Assembly (NCBI RefSeq): GCF_023078475.1
Contig: NZ_CP095741.1
Span: 1,178,001-1,242,000, forward strand
DNA length: 64,000 nucleotides
Direction: 5' to 3'
Source of the DNA: Luteibacter aegosomaticola
Lineage (GTDB): Bacteria; Pseudomonadota; Gammaproteobacteria; Xanthomonadales; Rhodanobacteraceae
The stretch's first letter is position 1; each line of letters opens with the position of its first letter. The position numbers were made by a program, and so were the translations under genes. Positions 33,540 to 42,359 of the stretch are shown here, one piece after another. The notes under the pieces are model-generated. The model had not been told where the DNA came from. It searched no databases and saw only the letters and a list, made by a program, of their open reading frames with translations.

Positions 33540-34220
33540 ATGCAGCATGTGACGCGCCAAGGCGCCCTCGCGCTCATCGCCCTCTCGCTCACCGTCGCGG
33601 GCCCGGCCCTGGCCGATACCACCGTCAGTTACCAATCCAACGGCTACACCCTCAACGTCACGGACAAGAACTCCGGCGTGGCGCAGTCCACGGTGGATAC
33701 GATGGTCAGCACGTTCTTCACCATTTACCCGGAGGAGTCGCGCGACTTCAACCCGGATGCCTCGAAGACGGTGAACATCATCCTCGACCCGGCATACGAC
33801 GGCGTCGCTGCCACGGCGAACGCCACCGAGACCTATAGCGCGAACTACCTGAAATCGAACCCGGCCGATACGGATACCGTGACCCATGAATCCATGCACA
33901 TCGTGCAGGACTACGGCCAGCAGAACATCCCGGGCTGGCTGGTCGAGGGCATCGCGGACTACGCGCGCTACCGGTATGGAGTGAACAACGCGGCAGCAGG
34001 CTGGTCGTTGCCCGCCTACCAGTCGGGCCAGAATTACACCGACAGCTACCGGGTGACCGCACGGTTCCTGGTCTGGATCGAAGAACACCACCCGGGCGCG
34101 GTCCAGCGCTTCGATGCGGCGCTACGCGGGCGCAGCTACACCGACCAGACCTGGGTTCAGATCACCGGCTCGACGGTCGATCAGAACTGGGCCAGCTACA
34201 TTGCCAGCCCAGGCATCTGA
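33540..34220 (+). CDS. Secreted basic-secretory-protein family putative metallopeptidase
   Basis: The 226-residue exported protein has a signal peptide MQHVTRQGALALIALSLTVA ending near ALA (residue 35). The mature part is related to the plant basic secretory protein family (BSP), with a zinc-type HExxH motif H116-E117-S-M-H120 in VTHESMHIVQDYG, followed by PGWLVEGIADYARYRYG, whose Glu could be the third metal ligand. Plant members are induced by pathogens; bacterial members are little studied and peptidase activity is assumed. The start is chosen at ATG 33540, eight bases after AGGAG; ATG 33534 is too close to it. It is monocistronic, with its own palindromic upstream region. Confidence 0.8.
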   Translation: MQHVTRQGALALIALSLTVAGPALADTTVSYQSNGYTLNVTDKNSGVAQSTVDTMVSTFFTIYPEESRDFNPDASKTVNIILDPAYDGVAATANATETYSANYLKSNPADTDTVTHESMHIVQDYGQQNIPGWLVEGIADYARYRYGVNNAAAGWSLPAYQSGQNYTDSYRVTARFLVWIEEHHPGAVQRFDAALRGRSYTDQTWVQITGSTVDQNWASYIASPGI

Positions 34221-34238
34221 CCTTCCGCTCCGGCGGGA

Positions 34239-34274
34239 TGCCAGACAGGAGCGCGGCTGCGCTCCTGTCTGGCA
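34239..34274. terminator. Perfect 16-bp stem hairpin after the secretory protein gene
   Basis: TGCCAGACAGGAGCGC (34239-34254) pairs completely with 34259-34274 around a GGCT loop. It begins 18 bases after the stop codon. There is no T-run, so it may be a factor-dependent terminator or an mRNA-protecting hairpin. The rest of the gap to 34412 shows nothing else. Confidence 0.6.
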
Positions 34275-34412
34275 GCACCCGTGCCGTGTGGCCCGGCCTA
34301 TGCCGCACCGCACATGGCAAGAAATTGCGAGGTTCGTGTATTGTCGCGGCTGATCCGTCAGGGAGGGCGAGGATAGCCCCCGCCCCAGGGAGACGGTCGG
34401 GGGACAATCCGG

Positions 34413-37400
34413 ATGACTCGTTCGTACGCGCGCACCTGCGTGCGGCAGGCGCTTGCCGCCGCCATCGCCATGGCCATCATGAGCAGCGCACAGGCTGCGG
34501 CTGTGCTCCCGACCGGTCCTTCGGTGCTCAGCGGTCTGGCGACCGTCACGCCGGGCGCCGATACGCTCACCGTCGATCAGACGAGCCAGGCTGCTTCCAT
34601 CGACTGGGCCACGTTCGCGATCGGTCCGGGCGGTACCCTGGTGTTCAATCTTCCCGGCAGCGCCACGTCGAACCACGCGGTGGCCAGCGGCGGCATCTCC
34701 CGCCTGGATGGCACGTGGCTAGGCACGGGTACCGTGGCGTTTGACCAGCGTGCCGGCAGCATCGGCATGGCGGGTGCCTACGCCGGTATCGGCGGGGCGC
34801 GCAGCTCGCTTTCCCTCCACGCGGGCAACGCCCTTGCCTTCACCGGAAGCATCGCGACGCAAGGTGGCGACGTTACGCTCTCAGCCGATAACTATCTCTT
34901 CGTGGGCGGCCAGATCGACCTGGGTTCGGGCTTGGGCGGTACGTTGCACCTGAGCACCCGCTCGGACATGTATGTATCGGATACGGTCACGTCGGTCATG
35001 GACCCGGAGACGGGTACGTTGCCGGTGAACTTTGCCTCCGCAGTGGCAGCACAGACGCTCAATGGCGTGCACGGAGGGCTCGACCTGTACGCTGGAGCAT
35101 CCGTGGGCATTTATAGCGATGTGGCCGCCGACGGAAGTATCAAGGTGTCGGGCACCGGCATCATGGTGGGTACCGGGAACGATATCTACCGCGACACGAT
35201 CCTGCGGGCCGGCACCCAGGGTGGGCCAGTGGCCGATCTGCTCCTGCACGCCAACTCGTGGATGGTCGAGCAGTACGGTGCGCTGCTCACCGCCACCGGC
35301 AAGGTCCGCCTTGAGTCACCGAATTCGTCGGCGGACCTGCTGGGCACCATCGTCGCGCCTCGCGTGGAACTGGTGGGTTGGCGCTTCGCCCAGACGCAGC
35401 AACCGTACGGTAGCGCGATCATCACCGACTCACTGGGCGGCACAGCCGATGAGTACGCGCTGTGGGGACGGCAGAACCAAATAGGCGCGCTCAACGGCCT
35501 GAACGCGGCCCTGGTCACGCTCGAAAACAGCAAGGACATCAGCGGCGCGAACGTCGTCGTTTCGGACTGGATGAAGGTGCGCGCCGTTGGGCATGACATC
35601 AACCTCACGGGCGCAGACAATCGGATCAGCGCACTGTCGGCGACCGGGCGGAACGTATCGCTGGTGAATGGCGGTACGGTCCATCTGGTGGATATCGATG
35701 CCGATAACCTATCGGTGACCGCCACGGGCGATATCGACAATCTCGTGGGCGTGGACACCTCGCTGGTGGTCCGCGGCGATACCAATCTCCGCACCGATAG
35801 TGGCCGCGTCGAGCTAGCGGGCGACTTCGGCGGCGCCGTCCACATCGTCGCGGGTAGCGGCGATGTGTGGCTCAGCGGTTCGCTCACGGACCGCACCGAT
35901 ATCTTTGGTCGCGACGTTCGGATCCAGCTGAACGGCAGGCAGACGGTGGGCTTCCTGAGCGGTGCCAACAGCGTGCTGCTTGATTCGGGTGCCGATCCCG
36001 ACTCGGTCCTTACGGCGGACAGCTGGATCACGACGCCGCTGCTCAAGACCCGCGGCCACATCGTGTGGACGAACATCGGGCCGCTGCCCGGTGCGATCGA
36101 TATGCAGGGTACGCTCACCTTTGCATCGGCACAGACGCAGGTGCCGTGGCTGAACAACGCGATTCGCGGCACGGGCACCCTGGTTCAGGCGGGGCCGACC
36201 ACACTGGTCCTCAACGGCGAGATCGATGGGATCGATATCCGCGTGGACGGCGGCCAGCTCGTGCTTGGCGACGGTACCTCGGCGGCGCAACACGTCCGCG
36301 CTAACGTGGCCGTCAATCCGGCGGGATCGCTGAGTGGCAACGCCATGATTGACGGTGCGGTGAACGTGGCTTCCGGTGCAAGGCTTTCACCCGGCAACGG
36401 AATCGGTAGCCTTTCCGTGGGGAGTCTTTCGATGGATGGCGGTAGCACGCTTAGCTACAGCCTCGACACGGCAGCGCCAACGCTGGATACCTACGGCCAG
36501 AGCGATAGCATTACCGTCGCGGGCGATGTGCACTTCAATGGCCCCGTGACACTCGGTATCGATCCTTCGCACCAGGGCTATTTCACGCCAGGTTTCTATC
36601 ACGTGCTCGGCTATGGCGGCTCCCTCTTCGAAACGGGCGGGGGCCTGCAGACCGATAGCCCGTTGACTTACACCCTTATCCGCGACGTAGCGAAGAAGAG
36701 CATCGACCTGCTGTACACGCCGGTCTGGTTCGACGGCGGATTCAACCTATGGAACGGGAACGGCCAGGCCAGCGGCAGCACGCCTGGTGGTGGATCCGGT
36801 ACGTGGACCACAGCTGCGCACAACTGGGCAAACAAGGATGGTGTCGCTGCCGCTCCGATGGGGCCACGCCCTGCATTCGTGGTCTTTGCCGGGCAGGCGG
36901 GTAGCGTGCACGTCGATAACAGTACCGGTGCCATCGATGTCACCGGCATGCAATTCCTCAGCCCTTATACGCTTGATGGTTCGGCGATCCACCTCGCGTC
37001 CGTCTTCGACGCGACGCCGACGATTCGCGTGGGTGATTCGGCGACGCCGGTGAACCTGACCGTAGCCATTGCGAACGACCTCACCAGTGATAACGGCTTC
37101 GAAAAGAGCGACGGTGGCACGTTGGTGCTCAGTGGCCACAACCGCTGGACCGGCGGGACCACGATCAGCGGCGGCAAGCTTTCGATCTCAGCGGCTTACA
37201 ACATCGGCCTTGGGGATGTCCGTCTGGCCAATGGCCTGCTTCAGGTGACGGGCACGGATCTGCATGGATTGCAGAACCACTTTGCGATCGTCAACGCCGG
37301 CGGCATCGATGTGGCCGATGCGAATAACACCTTCTCCATCGGCCAGGGCGCCCTTTCCGGTACCGGGCAATTCATCAAGGACGGTGCGGGCACGCTGGCG

Positions 37401-39185
37401 TTGCGTGGCAGCCAGGCATCTTTCTCCGGCGATTTATGGGTGCGAGGGGGAACGCTGGTTGCCGACCCGATGGCGCTCTATCTGAGCTCCGTTTCGATCG
37501 ATGGCATCCTGGCCATCGATGTGGACCGCGACAACACGATGACGAGTCCGCTACGCGGCGCCGGCACCTTCGCGAAGCGAGGGGCCGGTACCCTGACTTA
37601 CAGGGGCGATGGCTCTAGCCTGGCGGGGACCACCCGTGTCGAGGCCGGCACGCTCGTCGTTGGCGCGGACTCCGGCGGCCGCGCCAGGCTGGGTGGCCAT
37701 ATCGACGTGCTACCGGGCGCTACGCTCGCAGGCAACGGAATCCTTCTGGGTGACGTCTCCGTGCAGGGCTATGTGCTGCCGGCCTCCCCTGGCGATGTGT
37801 TGACCGTTAACGGCAACGTGGCTTTTGAAAGCGGCAGTGCGCTGATGGTCGATACGAGTGATTCGTCGGCCGCGCGGCTCGCAGTGGGCGGGGCGGTGAC
37901 AATCGCGCCGGGCGCGCGCCTCGTCGTTGATGCGCATGGTTCACGCTGGGTGGCGGAGCAGAAATACGACCTGCTCACGGCAGTCGGTGGCGTGAGCGGC
38001 ACCTTCGCCGCCGCCAACAGCAACTTCGCGTTCCTCAACACGCTCATCGCCTACAGCGCGAGCGGTAACATCAGCCTGATCCTGAAGCGTAATGCCGTGG
38101 CCCTTGAAGAGGTCGCGGTGACGGCCAATCAGCGTGCGGTGGCTTCCGCTGCCGAGGGCCTGGGCGCCGGCCACGCCGTCTATGATCGGCTGATTACGCT
38201 CGACGCCGGGTCAGGGCAGCGGGCGTTCGATTCGCTCGCTGGCACGCTGCACGCAAGCGTGCAGGGAGTCGTCATGGATAGCCAGCGGCAGGTGCGCGAT
38301 GCGGTGATGCGCCACCTTGGCGACGCCGACCTGCCAGGCGGGCAGCGTGCCGATAACGGCCGTGTATCGACGTGGCTGAGTGTTCTGGGCCGCGATGCGA
38401 ACTACGACGGAAACGCGGATGCCGCGAAGGTCAATAGCAGTGACAGCGGCATCCTGTTGGGTGCTGATCTTGCCGTGGGCGACGGCGCTCGGATCGGCGC
38501 CGTACTGGGTCATATGAAGGAGACCATCCACGAGCGGGCGTCCGCTGGGTCGGCCGACGTGAAAGGCAACCAGTTCGGCCTTTATGCCGACATGGCGTTC
38601 GATGCGTTGCATCTTTCGGGTGGCGTGGTACGTGCCCACCACGCGATCGACACGCGCCGCGATATCACGATCGGGATGGACTCGACGCGGGCATACGCAA
38701 GCCGCGATGCAGACACGACGCAGGGCTTCGTCGAGCTGGGCCACGACTTCGGGCGTACTGGCGTGTGGAAGGTCGAGCCCTTCGTGCAGGCGGCCGCGGT
38801 GTACTGGAGCGGTGATAAGGCGAGTGAGCGCGGGGGTACCGGCGTGCTGGTGATCGATGGCAACGAGGCGCATACGACGGCCGGCCGCGTCGGCGTGCAC
38901 CTGGGCACGGCATTGGACCGCGATGCGCGGTTCGGCCTGCAGGCGACGCTGGCATGGCAGCGGGGGTGGGGCGACGTAGCGCCGGAGGCCCGCGTGCGTT
39001 TTGCCGAAGGCGGCCCGATGTTCGATGTTGCTGGCGCACCGCTGGCCCGTCAGGCCGGGTTGCTCGATGCCGGTCTGGTCGTCCGGCTCACCCCGACGCT
39101 GCGTCTGGATGCCAGTTATGCCGGCCAGTTTGCCGGCAAGGTGGCGGACCATGGCGGCCGGGTGTCGCTCAACATGACCTTCTGA
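34413..39185 (+). CDS. Autotransporter (type V secretion) with FHA-like N-terminus and autotransporter barrel
   Basis: This 1590-residue protein is secreted through its own C-terminal barrel. The signal peptide spans about residues 1-29 (AIAMAIMSSAQA). Residues about 30-130 resemble the N-terminal domain of filamentous haemagglutinins (VLPTGPSVLSGLATVTPGAD, LTVDQTSQAASIDWATFAIG), normally found in two-partner secretion. The passenger is a long beta-helix with autotransporter-associated repeats (GGTLVLSGHNRWTGGTTISG, GAGTLTYRGDGSSLAGTTRV). The last 260 or so residues form the beta-barrel (from about SDSGILLGADLAVGDGARIG) and end in the required aromatic residue (SLNMTF). It is expected to be a surface adhesin. 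No partner gene is needed or seen. Confidence 0.9.
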   Translation: MTRSYARTCVRQALAAAIAMAIMSSAQAAAVLPTGPSVLSGLATVTPGADTLTVDQTSQAASIDWATFAIGPGGTLVFNLPGSATSNHAVASGGISRLDGTWLGTGTVAFDQRAGSIGMAGAYAGIGGARSSLSLHAGNALAFTGSIATQGGDVTLSADNYLFVGGQIDLGSGLGGTLHLSTRSDMYVSDTVTSVMDPETGTLPVNFASAVAAQTLNGVHGGLDLYAGASVGIYSDVAADGSIKVSGTGIMVGTGNDIYRDTILRAGTQGGPVADLLLHANSWMVEQYGALLTATGKVRLESPNSSADLLGTIVAPRVELVGWRFAQTQQPYGSAIITDSLGGTADEYALWGRQNQIGALNGLNAALVTLENSKDISGANVVVSDWMKVRAVGHDINLTGADNRISALSATGRNVSLVNGGTVHLVDIDADNLSVTATGDIDNLVGVDTSLVVRGDTNLRTDSGRVELAGDFGGAVHIVAGSGDVWLSGSLTDRTDIFGRDVRIQLNGRQTVGFLSGANSVLLDSGADPDSVLTADSWITTPLLKTRGHIVWTNIGPLPGAIDMQGTLTFASAQTQVPWLNNAIRGTGTLVQAGPTTLVLNGEIDGIDIRVDGGQLVLGDGTSAAQHVRANVAVNPAGSLSGNAMIDGAVNVASGARLSPGNGIGSLSVGSLSMDGGSTLSYSLDTAAPTLDTYGQSDSITVAGDVHFNGPVTLGIDPSHQGYFTPGFYHVLGYGGSLFETGGGLQTDSPLTYTLIRDVAKKSIDLLYTPVWFDGGFNLWNGNGQASGSTPGGGSGTWTTAAHNWANKDGVAAAPMGPRPAFVVFAGQAGSVHVDNSTGAIDVTGMQFLSPYTLDGSAIHLASVFDATPTIRVGDSATPVNLTVAIANDLTSDNGFEKSDGGTLVLSGHNRWTGGTTISGGKLSISAAYNIGLGDVRLANGLLQVTGTDLHGLQNHFAIVNAGGIDVADANNTFSIGQGALSGTGQFIKDGAGTLALRGSQASFSGDLWVRGGTLVADPMALYLSSVSIDGILAIDVDRDNTMTSPLRGAGTFAKRGAGTLTYRGDGSSLAGTTRVEAGTLVVGADSGGRARLGGHIDVLPGATLAGNGILLGDVSVQGYVLPASPGDVLTVNGNVAFESGSALMVDTSDSSAARLAVGGAVTIAPGARLVVDAHGSRWVAEQKYDLLTAVGGVSGTFAAANSNFAFLNTLIAYSASGNISLILKRNAVALEEVAVTANQRAVASAAEGLGAGHAVYDRLITLDAGSGQRAFDSLAGTLHASVQGVVMDSQRQVRDAVMRHLGDADLPGGQRADNGRVSTWLSVLGRDANYDGNADAAKVNSSDSGILLGADLAVGDGARIGAVLGHMKETIHERASAGSADVKGNQFGLYADMAFDALHLSGGVVRAHHAIDTRRDITIGMDSTRAYASRDADTTQGFVELGHDFGRTGVWKVEPFVQAAAVYWSGDKASERGGTGVLVIDGNEAHTTAGRVGVHLGTALDRDARFGLQATLAWQRGWGDVAPEARVRFAEGGPMFDVAGAPLARQAGLLDAGLVVRLTPTLRLDASYAGQFAGKVADHGGRVSLNMTF

Positions 39186-39192
39186 AAACGCT

Positions 39193-39218
39193 TACCCGCC
39201 GTGCGTTCACGGCGGGTA
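39193..39218 (+). terminator. Hairpin after the autotransporter gene
   Basis: An 11-bp stem TACCCGCCGTG (39193-39203) with CACGGCGGGTA (39208-39218), loop CGTT, starts 8 bases after the stop. The following bases are not T-rich, so it is probably a weak or factor-dependent terminator. Confidence 0.65.
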
Positions 39219-39280
39219 GACCCGTCTACGGACAACCTTCCCCTGCTGCCGGGTGCGCCGGCCAGGGGAGGGAAGCAGCC

Positions 39281-39706
39281 ATGTCTTATGTGGGTCGCAT
39301 GTATCTGCGCATGTTTACGCCGGGCCTGCTCGCCCTCGGCACGGGCTCGGTCGCGGCCGCCGCCATGCGTGCCGCCCAGGAATTCCCGGGCGACGTGGGC
39401 AACTTCTCGCTGTATTCGCATCTTCCCCGCTGGCTGCTGGTCGCGAGCGTGTGCGCGGGGCTCGCGATCACGGCGGTCCAGGCGTTGCGCGTGCGGCTAT
39501 GGGAGCGGGGTGCGCTCGCTTCGTGCTACGTGTGTGGGTGCTTGCTGGCGCCAGCCCGCACGGGACGGGGTGGGCTGGGCCGCGTGCGGCCGTGCCTGGG
39601 CTGCGGCAAGGTGCATGGCGTGAACCACCAGGTGGCCGCACGCGTGGTGCCCCTCCAGGTCGCGGTCACCGACGGTGCCGCGCCCGGGGTTCGAAGCGCC
39701 CGCTGA
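39281..39706 (+). CDS. Small membrane protein with zinc-ribbon-like cysteines, 141 residues
   Basis: I do not recognise a named family. A GGGAGGGAAG ribosome site precedes ATG 39281. The protein starts MSYVGRMYLRMFTPGLLALG, has two hydrophobic segments (about residues 12-30 and 48-68; WLLVASVCAGLAITAVQALR), then CYVCGC and, about 23 residues on, CLGCG, a four-cysteine arrangement that may bind zinc. The C-terminus is short and loosely structured. It ends one base before the convergent gene at 39707-39913. The GC bias in third positions supports coding. Confidence 0.6.
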   Translation: MSYVGRMYLRMFTPGLLALGTGSVAAAAMRAAQEFPGDVGNFSLYSHLPRWLLVASVCAGLAITAVQALRVRLWERGALASCYVCGCLLAPARTGRGGLGRVRPCLGCGKVHGVNHQVAARVVPLQVAVTDGAAPGVRSAR

Positions 39707-39913
39707 TCAGCGGACGTTGGTGACCGTAAGGCGGTGGCCCACGCGCTCGAGCAGCGTGCGCAGCGCCTCGGCGTCCTCGACGCTGGCGGCATCGTCCAGG
39801 GACAGCCACAGGGTATCGCCCGACAGGCCGAGCACCTTTTCGTTGAACGTGATCTCGACCGCGGCCTTGCCGTTGGGCTGGACGACGGATACTTCAAAAT
39901 TGCGTGCCTGCAC
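39707..39913 (-). CDS. Small hypothetical protein, 68 residues
   Basis: No family is recognised. The sequence (MQARNFEVSVVQPNGKAAVE, ITFNEKVLGLSGDTLWLSLD, then DAASVEDAEALRTLLERVGH) suggests two or three beta strands followed by an alpha helix, a compact soluble fold. The start is a GTG at 39911-39913 with a GGGGA site upstream. It is transcribed toward the preceding gene with no gap. The following 39914-40065 holds no gene. Confidence 0.6.
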   Translation of the reverse strand: MQARNFEVSVVQPNGKAAVEITFNEKVLGLSGDTLWLSLDDAASVEDAEALRTLLERVGHRLTVTNVR

Positions 39914-40065
39914 GGCGTGGATCCCCTGACTACCGGATGATTGCGTGCGGCAAGTTTAGCCGGGGCGTGAAGAAAAAGGCGTGACGTAGGTTTCGCCCGG
40001 ACTAAAGCCCGGCCATGCCCCGGCCGATAAACTCCACTGAATCTGATGAAGGGCAGGGCGTGTCG

Positions 40066-40986
40066 ATGGGCATGGGTTTCTGGGGTGGGCGTGCAGCCCG
40101 CCTGGCGCAATCGACGCTTGCCGCGCTGGAGCGGCGTTTCGCCGTGGCCGAGCTGGCGGCCGATGGCACCGTGCGTTCGGCCAATAAGGCGTTCCTTGCC
40201 GCGCTGGGCCAGGGCGGGGTGGCCGTTGTGGGCCAGCCGTTCCAGGCGGTCTTTGCCGTGGACGATGCCGAGCATCTCTGGCGCGCCCTTGCACGCGGCG
40301 ACGAGGTGGCCGACGTGGTCCGTATCAAGGGTGCCACGCAGGACAGCTGGCTGCAGGCGGTCTACGTTCCGCGCATGGGACGTGGCAACCGGCTGGATGC
40401 CGTCGTGGTTTACGGTGTGGATATCACCGCTGAGCGTAGCCGGGCGGCGGGCGTGGGCCAGCGCCAGCAGAACGCGGACGAAACCCAGGGCGTGGTCGAG
40501 TTCTCGCTCGACGGCATGATCCTCCACGCCAATCCCGCGTTCCTCAAGATCACGGGCTACCGGCTGGACGAGATCCAGGGTAAGCACCACAGCCTGTTCG
40601 TCGACGAACGCGAAAGCCAGTCGGATACCTATATGGGCTTCTGGCGGCGCCTGCGCTCGGGCTTGCACGATGCGGGCGTGTACCGCCGGTTGGGCAAGGG
40701 CCAGTGCGTGGTCTGGATCCAGGCGACCTATAACCCCATCTTCGACGCCGATGGCCGGCCGGTGAAGATCATGAAATACGCCGTGGAGATGAGCGCCGAT
40801 GCGATGCAGGCGGCGCCCGCCGTGGCACCGACGGTGGCAGCGCCGGTTGCTGATGCCGTCACCGATGCCGCGGTCGCCAATGTGCTCGATATGCTGGATA
40901 ACGCGGCGGCCCGTGCCAACGCGCTGTCGATGGATGCGGCCATCGATGCCGCGCTTGCGGAACAGCGTGGGCACGAGACCCCCTGA
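40066..40986 (+). CDS. Tandem PAS-domain protein lacking an output domain
   Basis: The 306-residue protein has two PAS domains: about residues 25-120 (FAVAELAADGTVRSANKAFL ... VVVYGVDITAER) and about 130-240 (GVVEFSLDGMILHANPAFLK, GKHHSLFVDERESQSDTYMG, KIMKYAVEMS). This arrangement matches the sensory half of Aer/BdlA-type chemoreceptors. The usual methyl-accepting signalling domain is absent. After PAS2 the protein continues only with an Ala/Val-rich stretch and a short helix (ALSMDAAIDAALAEQRG). The start at 40066 follows GGGCAGGG; an earlier in-frame ATG at 40015 is possible. It may be a truncated receptor or a soluble sensor acting on a partner. Confidence 0.82.
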   Translation: MGMGFWGGRAARLAQSTLAALERRFAVAELAADGTVRSANKAFLAALGQGGVAVVGQPFQAVFAVDDAEHLWRALARGDEVADVVRIKGATQDSWLQAVYVPRMGRGNRLDAVVVYGVDITAERSRAAGVGQRQQNADETQGVVEFSLDGMILHANPAFLKITGYRLDEIQGKHHSLFVDERESQSDTYMGFWRRLRSGLHDAGVYRRLGKGQCVVWIQATYNPIFDADGRPVKIMKYAVEMSADAMQAAPAVAPTVAAPVADAVTDAAVANVLDMLDNAAARANALSMDAAIDAALAEQRGHETP

Positions 40987-41051
40987 GCTTTCGTACGCCT
41001 TTCGCCATCCGCAGGCAAAGCGCATAGGCCGTCCGTTCGGCTAGGCGGCAT

Positions 41052-41084
41052 GGCCTGCGTACGCTCAGATAGGCGTACGAGGCC
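41052..41084 (+). terminator. Hairpin between the PAS and ATP-grasp genes
   Basis: A 12-bp stem with one bulged base (GGCCT/AGGCC plus CGTACGC/GCGTACG, loop 41065-41072) lies 65 bases after the PAS gene stop. There is no T-run. It may end transcription of the PAS gene or form the ATP-grasp leader. Confidence 0.4.
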
Positions 41085-41120
41085 ACCATCGGGGTGTCCT
41101 CCTCCTGGCAGGGGAACGCG

Positions 41121-42359
41121 ATGGTGGACGTCGAAGCGGGCCGGATCCCGGCTATCGTGATGGGGCGTGGGCCGACCGCGCTTGGCATCCTCCGTAGCCT
41201 GGTGCTTGCCGGCATCCCGGCGTATGTCGCCTGCCCAGCCGATGACCTTGCGGCGCATTCACGTTGGTTCCGTCCGCCCCCTGGCGTGCCGTGGGATGGC
41301 AAGCCCGGCCCGCAAGCGCTCGAGGCGCTGCGCGCCATGCCGCTGGAACGCGCCGTCATCATCCCCGGCGCCGACGATGCCGCTATGTGGCTCACGGATC
41401 TGCCTGCCAGCGATCTCGGTCAGCGTTTCCTTGTCAGCACGGCGTCGCGTGCCACGCAGGAGCTGCTGCAGGACAAGTCGGTGTTTGCCGCGCATCTCGC
41501 CGCCGAGCACATCCCGCACCCGCGTACCTTCCGGCTGGGTAACCTGGCGGATGTCGCCGCCGTACCGATGTCACAGCTTGGCCGGATCTTCATCAAACCG
41601 GTGAACTCGCAGCGGTTCAGCGATGTGGTGGGTGCCAAGGGCGTTTGGGTTGCCAGCCGGGAGGCGCTGCGTGATACGTGGGCGCGTTTCCATGCCCAGG
41701 GTTTTTCCGTCATGGCGCAGGAGTACGTACCCGGTCCCGCGTCCGGGCACTTCTTCGTGGACGGTTTCCGCGACGGCCGTGGGGCGTATACCGGCCTGTT
41801 CGCCCGGCAGCGCCTGCGCATGTCGCCGCCGGATTTCGGCAATAGTTCGTGCTCGCAGGCGGTGCCTCTCGCGAGCGTGCCCGACGCGGTGCGCGACGTG
41901 TGCCGCCTGCTCGATGGCCTGGATTACCGCGGCATCTTCAGCGCCGAGTTCAAGCGCGATCCCCGTGATGGCACGTTCCGCATCATCGAGGTGAACACGC
42001 GCGCCTGGACCTACGTGGAGTTTGCCGCACGCCACGGTGTGAACGTGTGCGAGATGGCGTGGCGCGACGCGCAGGGTATGCCGGTACCGCACGCGCCACG
42101 CACCTACGACGATGGCGCCTTGTGCGTCGATCTCTATCACGATATCGCAAGCACCCGCCGGCAACCGGTGCCCGTGTTCGGCCTCATCGGCCAATGGTTT
42201 CAGGCGGATCTGCACGTGTTCCGCATGGATGACCCCAAGCCGGCGCTACACGCGATCCGCTGCCTGTGGCGTAAGCGCTTCGGGCGGTCAGTCGACGCGG
42301 GCGAGGGGGCGGGCCACGTCCTCAAGGGGCCGCCGCTCGGCGGCGATGCCAAGCAGTAG
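41121..42359 (+). CDS. ATP-grasp family ligase (COG3919-like), substrate unknown
   Basis: The 412-residue enzyme has the ATP-grasp layout: a Rossmann-like N-terminal region with a Gly-rich loop (IPAIVMGRGPTALGILRSLV), a middle nucleotide-binding domain (about residues 115-300; LQDKSVFAAHLAAEHIPHPR, IFIKPVNSQRF, VMAQEYVPGP) and metal-binding acids with the final Asn in FRIIEVNTRAWTY. Enzymes of this fold join a carboxylate to an amine or thiol through an acyl-phosphate. The GTALGILRSL opening resembles predicted ligases of unknown pathway. The start at 41121 has an AGGGGAA site. Its last 72 bases overlap the convergent MFS gene on the other strand. Confidence 0.8.
   Translation: MVDVEAGRIPAIVMGRGPTALGILRSLVLAGIPAYVACPADDLAAHSRWFRPPPGVPWDGKPGPQALEALRAMPLERAVIIPGADDAAMWLTDLPASDLGQRFLVSTASRATQELLQDKSVFAAHLAAEHIPHPRTFRLGNLADVAAVPMSQLGRIFIKPVNSQRFSDVVGAKGVWVASREALRDTWARFHAQGFSVMAQEYVPGPASGHFFVDGFRDGRGAYTGLFARQRLRMSPPDFGNSSCSQAVPLASVPDAVRDVCRLLDGLDYRGIFSAEFKRDPRDGTFRIIEVNTRAWTYVEFAARHGVNVCEMAWRDAQGMPVPHAPRTYDDGALCVDLYHDIASTRRQPVPVFGLIGQWFQADLHVFRMDDPKPALHAIRCLWRKRFGRSVDAGEGAGHVLKGPPLGGDAKQ

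Noticed and set aside
38954..39280. An upstream extension of the small zinc-ribbon protein overlapping the autotransporter end
   Set aside because: The extension is out of phase with the autotransporter barrel and lacks a ribosome site; ATG 39281 has a strong one.
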